64,000 nt of DNA. It comes from Thermoplasmata archaeon. GTDB lineage: Archaea; Thermoplasmatota; E2; JACPAO01; JAHFTW01. The DNA lies in NCBI GenBank assembly GCA_023269235.1, contig JAHFTW010000007.1, positions 1 to 64,000 of the forward strand. The letters run 5' to 3'. The notes beneath the pieces are model-generated. The model searched no databases. It saw nothing but the letters and a program-made list of their open reading frames with translations, and was not told the origin of the DNA. Position numbers and translations under genes: made by a program. Position 1 is the first letter of the stretch, and each line of letters opens with the position of its first letter. Shown here piece by piece: positions 14,254-22,421 of this stretch.

Positions 14254-15084
14254 ATGAAGGTCCTCCTCAGCCTCGCCCTGGTCGGCGCCCTGCTCCTCGC
14301 CGGGTGCTCCGGCAGTTCAACCAGCGGCACGCCTTCGTCCACGGGCACGACCCCCAGCTCCGCGGCCCCGACCACCAAGGCGACTGGCTCCGCGAGCACC
14401 AGCGGGGGGGCCCCGACGAGCACCTCCGCACCGGCCGCCAACCAGGCGCCCACCATCCTGATCTTCACGGCGAACCGGACCGTCGGCGCCGCGCCCCTCA
14501 AAGTGCAGTTCCGGCTGAACGCGACGGACGCCGACAAGGACAACCTCAGCTTCGTCCTGAGCTTTGGCGACGGCACCTCCAACGCGACGGGGCGCCTGCC
14601 GACGGCCGACCTGGTCCACACCTTCACGGTGAAGGGGAACTTCACGGCGCGCCTCGTGGTCTCCGATGGGGTCGCGAGCGCGAACCGCACGGTGGCCATC
14701 GCGGCCACGGCGCCTTCGGCAGTCGCCCCCATGACGGGTTCGGGCCAGACCGTGCACGGGTCGTGGACGACCGGCGTCACGGGCTGTTTTGCCCCTTGGG
14801 ACAACTGGGCCTTTGGGACCCCAGCCAACGGCGTGGACGTCTTCGAGTTCGCCATCACACCGGCCACCGTGGGCCAGCCCTTCGTCGCTGCGATCACCCC
14901 GACCGGGACCGCCCTGTTCTCGGGCGTCAACTTCTTCGACGGCGCCACGCCGGCGGCGAGCGTGGGGTCATTTGACGACCTGAGCGGCGCGAACCGGGTC
15001 GAGGCCACCGTGCCTGTCGGCGCGGTCCACGCGATCGCGTACACGTGCGGGCAGGGCGGCGCCTTGGACTACGTCGCGGGCTGA
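14254..15084 (+). CDS. PKD-domain lipoprotein 3 of a tandem trio
   Basis: 276-residue lipoprotein with the same plan as its two upstream paralogues: lipobox LLLAGC (Cys 18), Ser/Thr-rich linker, and a PKD-like domain (about 66-155) with NATDADKDNLSFVLSFGDGT, NFTARLVVSDGVASANRT. The C-terminal domain is again different, with GCFAPWDNWAF and two cysteines (GCF, YTCGQ) and a GAVHAIAYTCG strand. A shared PKD stalk with varied tips implies duplication followed by tip diversification. Own promoter box at 14226. Confidence 0.8.
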   Translation: MKVLLSLALVGALLLAGCSGSSTSGTPSSTGTTPSSAAPTTKATGSASTSGGAPTSTSAPAANQAPTILIFTANRTVGAAPLKVQFRLNATDADKDNLSFVLSFGDGTSNATGRLPTADLVHTFTVKGNFTARLVVSDGVASANRTVAIAATAPSAVAPMTGSGQTVHGSWTTGVTGCFAPWDNWAFGTPANGVDVFEFAITPATVGQPFVAAITPTGTALFSGVNFFDGATPAASVGSFDDLSGANRVEATVPVGAVHAIAYTCGQGGALDYVAG

Positions 15085-15100
15085 GTCCCCTTCACGCCCC

Positions 15101-15105
15101 TTAAG
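15101..15105 (+). promoter_or_regulatory. TATA-like box of the pyrE-purD-GPN operon
   Basis: CCTTAAGAGG, 29 bases before the pyrE ATG (15130). Confidence 0.6.
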
Positions 15106-15129
15106 AGGCGGAACAGGGTCGCGGCGGCC

Positions 15130-15681
15130 ATGAACCCCGTGGCCCAGGCCCTCCTGGAGTGCGGCGCGGTCAAGTTCGGCGACTTCACCCTCACCTCGGG
15201 GGCGAAATCGAAGTACTACGTGGACGTCAAGATGGCCGCCACGGACCCGAAGACGCTGCGCCTGGTCGCCAAGGGCATGGCCGAGCTCGCCCGCCGGCAT
15301 GGGCCCTTCGACGCCGTCGCCGGGATGGAGTTGGGCGCGGTCCCCCTCGCCACCGCCGTCAGCCTCGAGGCGAATCTTCCGCTTCTCATCATCCGCAAGG
15401 GCGAGCGCAAGCATGGCACGGGCAAGCGCATCGAGGGACGCGACCCGAAGGGCTGGCGCGTCTTCGTCGTCGAGGACGTCACCACCTCGGGCGGCTCCAC
15501 CGTCGAGGCCGTCAAGGTCCTGCGCGACGCGGGCGCCACGGTCGGCCACGCCTCCGTCGTCGTGGACCGCGAGTCCGGCGGCGCTGCGGCGCTCGCCGAT
15601 GTCCAGGTCACCCTTCACCCGCTCGCCCGCGTGAGCGAGCTGCTCGCGACGCCGCAGGCCCGCGCCGCGGGGGTCGCGTAG
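15130..15681 (+). CDS. pyrE: Orotate phosphoribosyltransferase
   Basis: Makes orotidine 5'-phosphate from orotate and PRPP in de novo pyrimidine synthesis. 183 residues, normal for archaeal PyrE. LTSGAKSKYYVDVK is the orotate/PRPP flexible-loop entry, IIRKGERKHGTGKRIEG carries the conserved lysines, and VFVVEDVTTSGGSTVEAV is the PRPP-binding signature. ATG at 15130 at leaderless distance from the 15101 box. purD follows with no gap, so pyrimidine and purine synthesis genes are co-transcribed here. Confidence 0.95.
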   Translation: MNPVAQALLECGAVKFGDFTLTSGAKSKYYVDVKMAATDPKTLRLVAKGMAELARRHGPFDAVAGMELGAVPLATAVSLEANLPLLIIRKGERKHGTGKRIEGRDPKGWRVFVVEDVTTSGGSTVEAVKVLRDAGATVGHASVVVDRESGGAAALADVQVTLHPLARVSELLATPQARAAGVA

Positions 15682-17727
15682 ATGGCGCGGGACGCGCCGG
15701 AGGAGCGCAGCGATTCCTGGGACCTCTACGTCAAGCCCAAGGCGAAACCCGAGCCGAAGGCGGCGCCGGCCCCGACCTCCACCAACGACGGCACCGACCT
15801 CACCATCACCCCGAAGGCGCCGCGCCCGACCGCCGCGGCCCCGTCCGGGTCCATCGTCGGCGGAGCCGAGGAGCTCCCAGGCAATGCGCGCCCCAAGCCG
15901 AAGGCCGCCGCCGGAAGCGAGGAGGCGTCCTACCGTGCCCAACGCCCCGGTGGCGTCGAGGAGGACGCCGAGGTGTGGGACTCCAAGAAAGGCTGGACCC
16001 GCCCGAGCGGCCAGCTCGTCGAAGGCGACGAGGGCTACGTCAAGCCCGCCGGGGAGATGGACGTCAACCAGGAGGACGACGACACCGAGCTCATCGTCGC
16101 CCCCAAGAAGCGCCCCGAGCCGCCCGCTGGCCCAGGCGCCGCACGCGGCCCCGTGAAGGCGCGCACCCGGGACGGCATCGTCCAGGTCGCAGACGGGACC
16201 GAAGGGCGCGACTTCCAGGAGTACGTCAAGCCCCTCCTCGCGCAGGCCCCCGTCGCCCCCGCGGCGCCCGTGTTCAGCCCGCCCGGCGGCAAGGCGACGA
16301 GCAGCATCACGGAACGCCTCGCCGACGCCTCCGCGCCGCCGGTCCCCCGCGCCGACCCGAAGCAGGTCCACGTCGAAGCCCTCCCCAAGGGCGCGCTCAA
16401 CGTCCTCCTCGTCGGCTCCGGCGCCCGCGAGCACGCCATGGCGCTCGCCATCCGGCGCAGCCAGCGTGCGCATCTCTACGGCATCATGCGCCACCGCAAC
16501 CCCGGCCTCGTCAAATCCTGCACGGGCTTCAAGCTCCTGCCCGAGACGGACGTCGCCGGCATCGTCGCGTGGGCCAAGATGCAGAAGATCCACCTCGCCG
16601 TGCTTGGCCCCGAGTCCGCGCTCGCCGCGGGCCTCGGCGACGCGCTGCGCGCCGCCGGCGTCGCGGTCGCGAGCCCGAGCCAGGCCGCCGCGCGCATCGA
16701 GACCGACAAGACGTTCATGCGCACGCTGATGCGCAAGCACCAGCTTGAGGGCCAGCTCGGCTTCCAGGCGTTCACCCAGATGGGCCCCGCGCTGGAGTTC
16801 CTCGACCGGCACGGCCCCGAGTTCGCCATCAAGCCCGTCGGCCTCACCGGCGGCAAGGGCGTGCAGGTGTTCGGCGACCACTTCGGGGACCTCGAGGGCG
16901 CCAAGCAGTACGTGCGCTCCGTCTTCGCCGGCAAGGTCGGCGGCGGCGCCGTGCAGTTCGAGGAGCTCGCGCGCGGCGAGGAGTTCTCGCTCATGGCGTT
17001 CACGGACGGCACCACCGTCTTGCCGATGCCCGCCGTCCAGGACCACAAGCGCCTGCACGAGGGCGACACCGGCCCGAACACGGGCGGCATGGGGTCCTAC
17101 GCGCAGGCCGACGGCCTCCTGCCGTTCCTGTCACGCGAGGAATACGACGAGGCCGTCGCCATCGTCCAGTCCCTCGTGGACGCCTTGCGCGCCGACGGCA
17201 CGCCGTACGTGGGCACCATCTACGGCCAGTTCATGCTCACCGCCTCCGGCCCGCGCGTCATCGAGGTCAACGCCCGCTTCGGCGACCCCGAGGCGATGAA
17301 CGTCCTGCAGGTCCTGGAGTCCGACTACGTCGCCCTCCTCGAGGCGATGGCGACCGGCACGCTTGCGAGCCAGATCGTCCGCTTCCGCCCGGCCGCCACC
17401 GTCGTGAAGTACGTCGTCCCGCGCGGCTACGGCGAGTCCACGCCGGAGGGCGGCCAGCACATCCAGGTGGACGAGTTCAACGTCAAGCGCACCCACGGCG
17501 CGGTGTTCTACGCCTCCGTCGAGCAGCAGATGTCGGGCGCGCTCACGACGCTCGCGAGCCGCACGCTCGCGGTCCTCGGCGAGGGCGCGAGCCTGGAGGA
17601 GGCCAACGCGGTGTGCGAGGCAAGCCTCAAGCACGTGCACGGCAGCGGCCTCCACGTGCGCCACGACATCGCGAGTCCCCAACTGCTGCAGAAACGCGTC
17701 GAGAACATGGCCCGCGTGAGGGGCTAA
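15682..17727 (+). CDS. purD: Phosphoribosylamine-glycine ligase with a ~238-residue N-terminal extension
   Basis: ATP-grasp enzyme that joins glycine to phosphoribosylamine in purine synthesis. The core (about residues 239-681) is complete and family-sized: LNVLLVGSGAREHAMAL opens the N domain, KPVGLTGGKGVQVFG is the ATP-grasp loop, GPNTGGMGSY and VIEVNARFGDPEAM are diagnostic. The first ~238 residues are unlike PurD: low-complexity, Pro/Lys/Glu/Asp-rich, with three YVKP motifs (Y16, Y119, Y181) and WDSKKGWTRPSG. No ATG, GTG or TTG occurs between the extension and the core, so the two are one polypeptide unless an unusual start is used. ATG directly follows the pyrE stop. The GPN GTPase starts two bases downstream. 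Confidence 0.92.
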   Translation: MARDAPEERSDSWDLYVKPKAKPEPKAAPAPTSTNDGTDLTITPKAPRPTAAAPSGSIVGGAEELPGNARPKPKAAAGSEEASYRAQRPGGVEEDAEVWDSKKGWTRPSGQLVEGDEGYVKPAGEMDVNQEDDDTELIVAPKKRPEPPAGPGAARGPVKARTRDGIVQVADGTEGRDFQEYVKPLLAQAPVAPAAPVFSPPGGKATSSITERLADASAPPVPRADPKQVHVEALPKGALNVLLVGSGAREHAMALAIRRSQRAHLYGIMRHRNPGLVKSCTGFKLLPETDVAGIVAWAKMQKIHLAVLGPESALAAGLGDALRAAGVAVASPSQAAARIETDKTFMRTLMRKHQLEGQLGFQAFTQMGPALEFLDRHGPEFAIKPVGLTGGKGVQVFGDHFGDLEGAKQYVRSVFAGKVGGGAVQFEELARGEEFSLMAFTDGTTVLPMPAVQDHKRLHEGDTGPNTGGMGSYAQADGLLPFLSREEYDEAVAIVQSLVDALRADGTPYVGTIYGQFMLTASGPRVIEVNARFGDPEAMNVLQVLESDYVALLEAMATGTLASQIVRFRPAATVVKYVVPRGYGESTPEGGQHIQVDEFNVKRTHGAVFYASVEQQMSGALTTLASRTLAVLGEGASLEEANAVCEASLKHVHGSGLHVRHDIASPQLLQKRVENMARVRG

Positions 17728-17728
17728 G

Positions 17729-18568
17729 ATGGGCGAGGAGACCGCCATCTTCTTCGTCGGCACCGCCGGCGCGGGGAAGTCCACGCTCGTCGCGGCCTAT
17801 GACCGTTGGGCCAAGCAGCAGGGCATCACGACCATCCTCGTCAACCTCGACCCCGGCGCCGAGGCGCTGCCGTACACGCCCGATGTGGACGTGCGCGACT
17901 GGGTGAAGATCTCGGAGATCATGGAGGAGAACGGCCTCGGCCCCAACGGCGCCCAAATCGCGGCCGCCGACATGATCGCCCTCAACCTCGACGAGATCAA
18001 GAGCGAGATCGGCAGCTTCCGCGCCGACCAGATCCTCATCGACACGCCCGGCCAGATCGAGCTGTTCGTGTTCCGCACCTCCGGCAAGCACATCGTCGAG
18101 TCCCTGAACCCCGGTCGCAGCGTCGTCGCCTACCTCATGGACCCGTTCCTTGCGCGCACCTCGACCGGCTTCGCGAGCCAGCTCATGCTCGGGGCCACGA
18201 CGTTCTTCCGCTTCCAGGAGCCCATGGTGTTCCTGCTCTCCAAGTCGGACCGCGTCGATGCGACGTCGCTCGAGACCATCCTGTCCTGGTCGAGCGATCC
18301 GACGGCCCTCGAGCACGACATCCTTTCCGAGTCCCCGAGCATGAGCCGCGAGTTCGCGACGCAGGTCTCGCGCCTGATGGAATCCATGGGCATCGAGAAC
18401 CTTCTCATCCCGGTCTCCTCGCTCGATGGCAAGGGGATGGATGAGCTGTACTCCATGGTGCAGGGCGCCGTCGGCCAGTCGGAGGACGCCACCCCGGAGT
18501 CGGACACCTTCCTCGCCGGCGACCAGGAGTCCACGAGCGACCCGGGCGACGACCTGGGGCGGAACTGA
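17729..18568 (+). CDS. GPN-loop GTPase
   Basis: 279-residue member of the GPN family. Eukaryotic relatives (GPN1-3) help RNA polymerase II assembly and import; the archaeal role is not settled. P-loop GTAGAGKST (residues 11-19), the defining Gly-Pro-Asn insertion in GLGPNGAQ (about 70-77), G3 region LIDTPGQIELF, and LSKSDRV as the guanine-specificity loop. The last ~30 residues are acidic and Ser-rich. ATG one base after the purD stop; its own TGA overlaps the ATG of the next gene (TGATG). Confidence 0.92.
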   Translation: MGEETAIFFVGTAGAGKSTLVAAYDRWAKQQGITTILVNLDPGAEALPYTPDVDVRDWVKISEIMEENGLGPNGAQIAAADMIALNLDEIKSEIGSFRADQILIDTPGQIELFVFRTSGKHIVESLNPGRSVVAYLMDPFLARTSTGFASQLMLGATTFFRFQEPMVFLLSKSDRVDATSLETILSWSSDPTALEHDILSESPSMSREFATQVSRLMESMGIENLLIPVSSLDGKGMDELYSMVQGAVGQSEDATPESDTFLAGDQESTSDPGDDLGRN

Positions 18569-18954
18569 TGGCCGACGCCCCCGCGCGCTCGGTCTCGGGG
18601 CGAAAGCTGGTCCTCCCGCTCTTCCTCGTCATCGCCCTCGCGGCCGTGGTCGTGGGCGTGTACAAGTCGCAGGAGCAGGCTGGCCCGCCCCTGCGCTTCG
18701 AGCGCGTCGGCGTCCTGGCCGGCAACACCACGGCCCCCGCCAACGCGACGGCGCTGCCGTTCAAGCCGGTCCACGACGCCTACTTCCTCGAGGACCACCT
18801 GGTGACGGCGGCGCAGAAGGGCAACAGCACCGAGTCCATCCGTCTGCGCGTCGAGACCATGCAGGACACCCTGCGCGGACTCACGGGCCACGGCGCGCCT
18901 TGGCTGGTCGTCTGGAACAGCGCCGTCGTCCGCGTCACCTTGGACGCGGCGTGA
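18568..18954 (+). CDS. Small membrane-anchored protein of unknown function
   Basis: 128 residues. One transmembrane segment near the N-terminus (about 14-31, LVLPLFLVIALAAVVVGVY) with the remainder predicted outside. N-x-T sites (NTT, NAT, NST) are consistent with N-glycosylation. No family recognised. Translationally coupled to the GPN GTPase by a TGATG overlap, making it the fourth gene of the pyrE operon. Its 3' end overlaps the 3' end of the convergent CinA-like gene by 20 bases. Confidence 0.7.
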   Translation: MADAPARSVSGRKLVLPLFLVIALAAVVVGVYKSQEQAGPPLRFERVGVLAGNTTAPANATALPFKPVHDAYFLEDHLVTAAQKGNSTESIRLRVETMQDTLRGLTGHGAPWLVVWNSAVVRVTLDAA

Positions 18955-19705
18955 GGAACTCCCCTGCGGCCGTGCGCATCTCGGCGATGAGCGCCTTGGC
19001 GCGCGCCTCCTCCCCGGTGGCGCGGATGATGATGCGCCCTCGTTCCGGGTACGAGCCCAGCACGACGTCCGGGTAGGCCTTCTCCAGCCGTGCCAGCGTC
19101 TCGAACCAGCGCGACTCCTCGCTGTACAGGGCCAGCTCTTCGGAGTGGATGGGCCGGTCCGCCCCGAGCCGCGGGCGCACCGACTGGTCGAACATCGCCT
19201 TGAACTCGTGCGGGACGCCGGGGAGCGTGAAGAGCACGGTCGGGCGCGGCCCCGCGGTGACGATGGCGCCGAGCGCGGTGCCCAGGTCGTTGGGCATCGC
19301 CTGCGCGCCCTTGGGAAGCCGCGTCATTTTGAGCAGCCCCTCGTTGGGCTCGTGGGACTTGAAGTAGCCCCGCTCGAAGCCCAGGCGGGTGCGTTCGCGC
19401 ATCCATGCGACGTGCTCCGGCTCCGCGACCAGGGGGACACCAAGCGCCCGCGCGATGCCCTCCATCGTGCGGTCGTCCGGGGTCGGGCCCAGGCCGCCCG
19501 AGGTCACGACGAAGTCGAGGTCAAGCTCGTGCAGGAACCGGCGGACGCTGCGCTCGATGTCGGGGAGGTCGTCGCTGCACACCTCGACGCGCGCCAGCTT
19601 GACGCCGAGCGGCTTGACCTGCGTCGCCAGCCAGTGCGCGTTCGACTCCTGCACATGGCCCCCCAGCACCTCGTCGGCGATGACGAGGACCCCAATCCGC
19701 TTCAC
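18935..19705 (-). CDS. CinA/MoaB-like molybdopterin-binding-domain protein
   Basis: 256 residues. The MoCF-binding fold is clear from VLVIADEVLGGHVQESNAHW at the N-terminus, TSGGLGPTPDDRTMEGIARALG and LPGVPHEFKAMFDQ. This is the CinA N-terminal (COG1058) arrangement; no C-terminal NMN deamidase domain is present, as is common in archaea. Relatives include nucleotide pyrophosphatases acting on ADP-ribose or NAD derivatives, but substrate is not readable. GTG 19705 is chosen because VKRIGVLVIADE is the canonical start and a CTTCAAG box lies about 27 bases upstream. Confidence 0.85.
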   Translation of the reverse strand: MKRIGVLVIADEVLGGHVQESNAHWLATQVKPLGVKLARVEVCSDDLPDIERSVRRFLHELDLDFVVTSGGLGPTPDDRTMEGIARALGVPLVAEPEHVAWMRERTRLGFERGYFKSHEPNEGLLKMTRLPKGAQAMPNDLGTALGAIVTAGPRPTVLFTLPGVPHEFKAMFDQSVRPRLGADRPIHSEELALYSEESRWFETLARLEKAYPDVVLGSYPERGRIIIRATGEEARAKALIAEMRTAAGEFLTPRPR

Positions 19706-19742
19706 AGCGGGTCCATCGCGCCAGGGGCTTGAAGCCCTTCGC

Positions 19743-20717
19743 TCACCGGGCGGAGAGCTGGGGCCGGAACCGCACGGCCACGGCGACGAGGCCGCCCGCC
19801 ACCGCGAGCAGCACGATGACGCCGAGACCCGCGCCACCCGCGTCGAATCCGAACACGACGGCGTCCCCTGCGATGACCAGGGCAGAGGCCAGGATGACCG
19901 TCCGCTCGCGCTGCCAAAGGGCCGCGGCGAGGATGCCGCCGAAGAACAGGCCGACGACCAGCTCGGCAAACTCGGAGCGCAGGCTCAAGGCGTCGCCCAG
20001 GAGCAGGACCAGGGGCGCGACCAAGGCGACGATGGAGGCCCCGAGGGCGAGCGGCCGCCACGGCGCGTTGCGCGCGCCGAACCAGATGAGAAGGGCCATG
20101 CCCGCGAGCACGGCCATCCACGCAAGCTGGAGGTTGGTGGCCAGCTCGTCGAAGATGAACGCGTCCCGCCGGCCTGCAAGGCTCAGGGTGCGGTAGGAGG
20201 CGATGGCGAAGAGGGCGACGGCGAGGGACGGCGCGGCGGAGCGGGCGCGCACCAGGAACGGCAGCACGCCGAACGCGACGGCGGCCAGCGGCGCGATGAC
20301 GGGGAGCGTGACGAAGGCGGCGTCGTATCCGGCCGCCTGGGGCGCGGCGAACAGGCCTGCCCCCAACGCGACGCAACCAGCCACAAGCAGGACCTCCTCA
20401 ATCCCTTGCCCGAGTTTGACCAGCCGCGGTAGGGCGATGCCGAACGCCGCGAGCAGGACGCCGAGGGGGGCCAGTAGCAAGCTGGCGAGGTCGCGCCGCA
20501 GGTCCGTCACCGTGACGACGGTGATCAAGGCCGCCCCGACCAGCGCGCCGCCGAGAGCGAACAGGGCCAGGGCGCCGTTGCCGAGGCTGTCCGGACCTTG
20601 CGTCGCGCCGTTCGCGAATCGGGTCTCCAAGGTCGCGAGGGCTCCGGGGGCGAGGAGCCCCTCCTGGTTCCAGGACCGGGCTGCCTCCAGCAGGCGGCGG
20701 TCGTCGGGGGAGGCCAT
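19743..20717 (-). CDS. DUF2157-like multi-pass membrane protein
   Basis: 324 residues. A soluble N-terminal segment of ~45 residues (WNQEGLLAPGALATLETRF, the usual DUF2157 entry) is followed by about ten hydrophobic segments. No catalytic motif is visible; function of the family is unknown. ATG 20717 with CTTCAAGG about 20-28 bases upstream on the minus strand fits leaderless transcription. The 38-base gap to the CinA-like gene also contains that gene's own weak box. Confidence 0.75.
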   Translation of the reverse strand: MASPDDRRLLEAARSWNQEGLLAPGALATLETRFANGATQGPDSLGNGALALFALGGALVGAALITVVTVTDLRRDLASLLLAPLGVLLAAFGIALPRLVKLGQGIEEVLLVAGCVALGAGLFAAPQAAGYDAAFVTLPVIAPLAAVAFGVLPFLVRARSAAPSLAVALFAIASYRTLSLAGRRDAFIFDELATNLQLAWMAVLAGMALLIWFGARNAPWRPLALGASIVALVAPLVLLLGDALSLRSEFAELVVGLFFGGILAAALWQRERTVILASALVIAGDAVVFGFDAGGAGLGVIVLLAVAGGLVAVAVRFRPQLSAR

Positions 20718-20737
20718 GCCATGCTATCGGCGCCCTC

Positions 20738-20744
20738 CTTGAAG
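20738..20744 (-). promoter_or_regulatory. TATA-like box for the DUF2157 gene
   Basis: CCTTCAAGGA on the minus strand, ending about 21 bases before the ATG at 20717. Confidence 0.45.
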
Positions 20745-20794
20745 GGGCTTGCGCAGACCGCAACCCGTTTGGGGGATGGACCGGATGGGGCGCC

Positions 20795-21283
20795 ATGCAG
20801 AGCAAGGTCAACCTCTTCGGCCACCCCCTCCACGCCATCCTCGTGGACTTCCCCATCGTGCTCTACCCGGCCCTCGTCGGCCTCGACCTGCTTTGGCGCC
20901 TGTACGGCAACGAGGCGTTCTGGGTCGTCGGCTTCTGGCTCGCCGCCGCCGGGGCCGTCTCCGCCCTCGCCGCCATCGTCACCGGCACCGTGGACCTCGC
21001 CTTCATCCCGGACGCGTCGCGGGCGCACAAGACGGCGCTCTGGCACTTCCTCCTCGGCTGCGCCATCCTGGCCCTCTACGGCGGCTCCGTCGTGGTCCGG
21101 CTTCCGCTCAACAGCGTCTCCACCGCGTCCCTCTCCGCGACGGCGGGCGTCGCCCTCGACGTCGTTGGCCTTCTCTTCGTCGTCGTTCAGGGCTACCTGG
21201 GCGGCGAGCTGGTCGGCCGCCACCACATCGGCGTCCGCAGCATGGACGAAGGCGCGGATCCCGTTGTCCTCTCCCGTCACTAG
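20795..21283 (+). CDS. DUF2231-family membrane protein
   Basis: 162 residues, four hydrophobic helices (about 12-32, 45-66, 81-101, 115-137). The start MQSKVNLFGHPLHAILVDFP carries the family signature: a histidine-containing GHPLH segment followed by a proline. A second histidine pair occurs near the end (GRHHIGVRS). Some relatives may bind haem through such histidines, but this is inference. Divergently transcribed from the DUF2157 gene. Only 13 bases separate its stop from the convergent FAD oxidoreductase. Confidence 0.8.
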   Translation: MQSKVNLFGHPLHAILVDFPIVLYPALVGLDLLWRLYGNEAFWVVGFWLAAAGAVSALAAIVTGTVDLAFIPDASRAHKTALWHFLLGCAILALYGGSVVVRLPLNSVSTASLSATAGVALDVVGLLFVVVQGYLGGELVGRHHIGVRSMDEGADPVVLSRH

Positions 21284-21296
21284 GCGGCGTCCAGCG

Positions 21297-22421
21297 TCAA
21301 CGCAGAAGCCGCAGCGCGCGCCCCAGGCCTCGTGGGTGTTGCGCCATCCAAGAGAGGGCCCCGAGCGTGGGACGGCCACCCCCGGCGCGCAGGACCGAGG
21401 CCGGGATGGTCTCGCCCGCGAACGGCGCGAAGAGCGCGTCCACGACCGCGTCGTCGAGGCGCGCCAGCCGGACCGTCACGTCGCGTAGCCGTTCGTAGCC
21501 GCGTTGGTAGGCGCGCCTCCATCGCCGCTCGTAAGGGCGCAACGCGGCGGCATCGGTCCGCCCCGCGAGGACGGCCTTCGCGGCGGCCTCGCCGGCCCAT
21601 TCGCCAGACACAAGGCCGACCTCCAGGCCGCCCTGCCCCGCCGCCCCGCCGGCGGCCAGCAGGCCGTCGCCAACGAGGTCCCCCGGCAAGGTGTAGACTG
21701 GGTCGGGCGCCGCGCCAAGCAGCGTCGCGCCCGCGGCCGCGCCGGGGCGCTCCAGCCCTAGGTTGGCGCGCGCCCGCGCGATGGCCTCGGCCGCCGAGCT
21801 GCCGGAGAAGCTCCAGTGCGCCCACGCCCCGCCCGCGACCGGGTTCCACTGCGTGCGGCCGCCGCGGGCATGCGAGCCGACGCGCAGCTCGATGGCGCCG
21901 GCGGGCTCCCCCGCGCCGGCGACGCGATGGGCGGCGCCCCACACGACGCTCTCCGGGTGGCGCAGCGTCGCGATGCGGGTGCGCGCCTGGCTCGTGGCGC
22001 CGTCGCAGAACACGAGCAGGTCGGGCTGGAGGTCGAGCCCAGCGCCCACCAGGCGGCGGCCTTCCAGTCGGAGCGGCCCCGTGCCAAGGAGGGCCTGGGC
22101 CCCGGCGCGCTCGGCCTCGGCCAGAAGGTGCCGGTCGAAGCGGGTGCGGTCCAGGATGCGGGCGGGCGCCTCGACAGCGACCCGGTGGCCGCCGGGGCTC
22201 ACGACATGGACCGTGCGCGTGCGGCAGCGGATGGCCGCATCCGGGACTCTCGCCGTGCTCGCCATGAGGTGGTCGAAGGCGACCATGGCGAGCGGCTCGG
22301 GCACGCCGACGTCGGGGCGCGCCTCGAGCAGCCAGGTGTCGGCCCCGGCGCGGGCGGCAGCCCACGCGGCGCGCAGGCCGGCCGGGCTCGCGCCGACGAC
22401 GGCGACCTGCGGCGTCCTCAC
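21297..22421 (-). CDS. FAD-dependent oxidoreductase of the geranylgeranyl reductase / flavoprotein monooxygenase type
   Basis: 374 residues. Rossmann ADP-binding motif VAVVGASPAGLRAAWAA at 7-23 and the second FAD region DGLLAAGGAAGQGGLEVG near residue 260. Most relatives have GD at that point; here the aspartate that contacts the FAD ribityl is glycine. VGVPEPLAMVAFDH corresponds to the GVP loop of archaeal geranylgeranyl reductases. Activity could be isoprenoid double-bond reduction or aromatic hydroxylation. GTG 22421 overlaps the methyltransferase stop (GTGA), so it is the third gene of a coupled operon with a type III polyketide synthase. In bacterial phenolic-lipid operons this slot is a hydroxylase. 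Confidence 0.8.
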   Translation of the reverse strand: MRTPQVAVVGASPAGLRAAWAAARAGADTWLLEARPDVGVPEPLAMVAFDHLMASTARVPDAAIRCRTRTVHVVSPGGHRVAVEAPARILDRTRFDRHLLAEAERAGAQALLGTGPLRLEGRRLVGAGLDLQPDLLVFCDGATSQARTRIATLRHPESVVWGAAHRVAGAGEPAGAIELRVGSHARGGRTQWNPVAGGAWAHWSFSGSSAAEAIARARANLGLERPGAAAGATLLGAAPDPVYTLPGDLVGDGLLAAGGAAGQGGLEVGLVSGEWAGEAAAKAVLAGRTDAAALRPYERRWRRAYQRGYERLRDVTVRLARLDDAVVDALFAPFAGETIPASVLRAGGGRPTLGALSWMAQHPRGLGRALRLLR

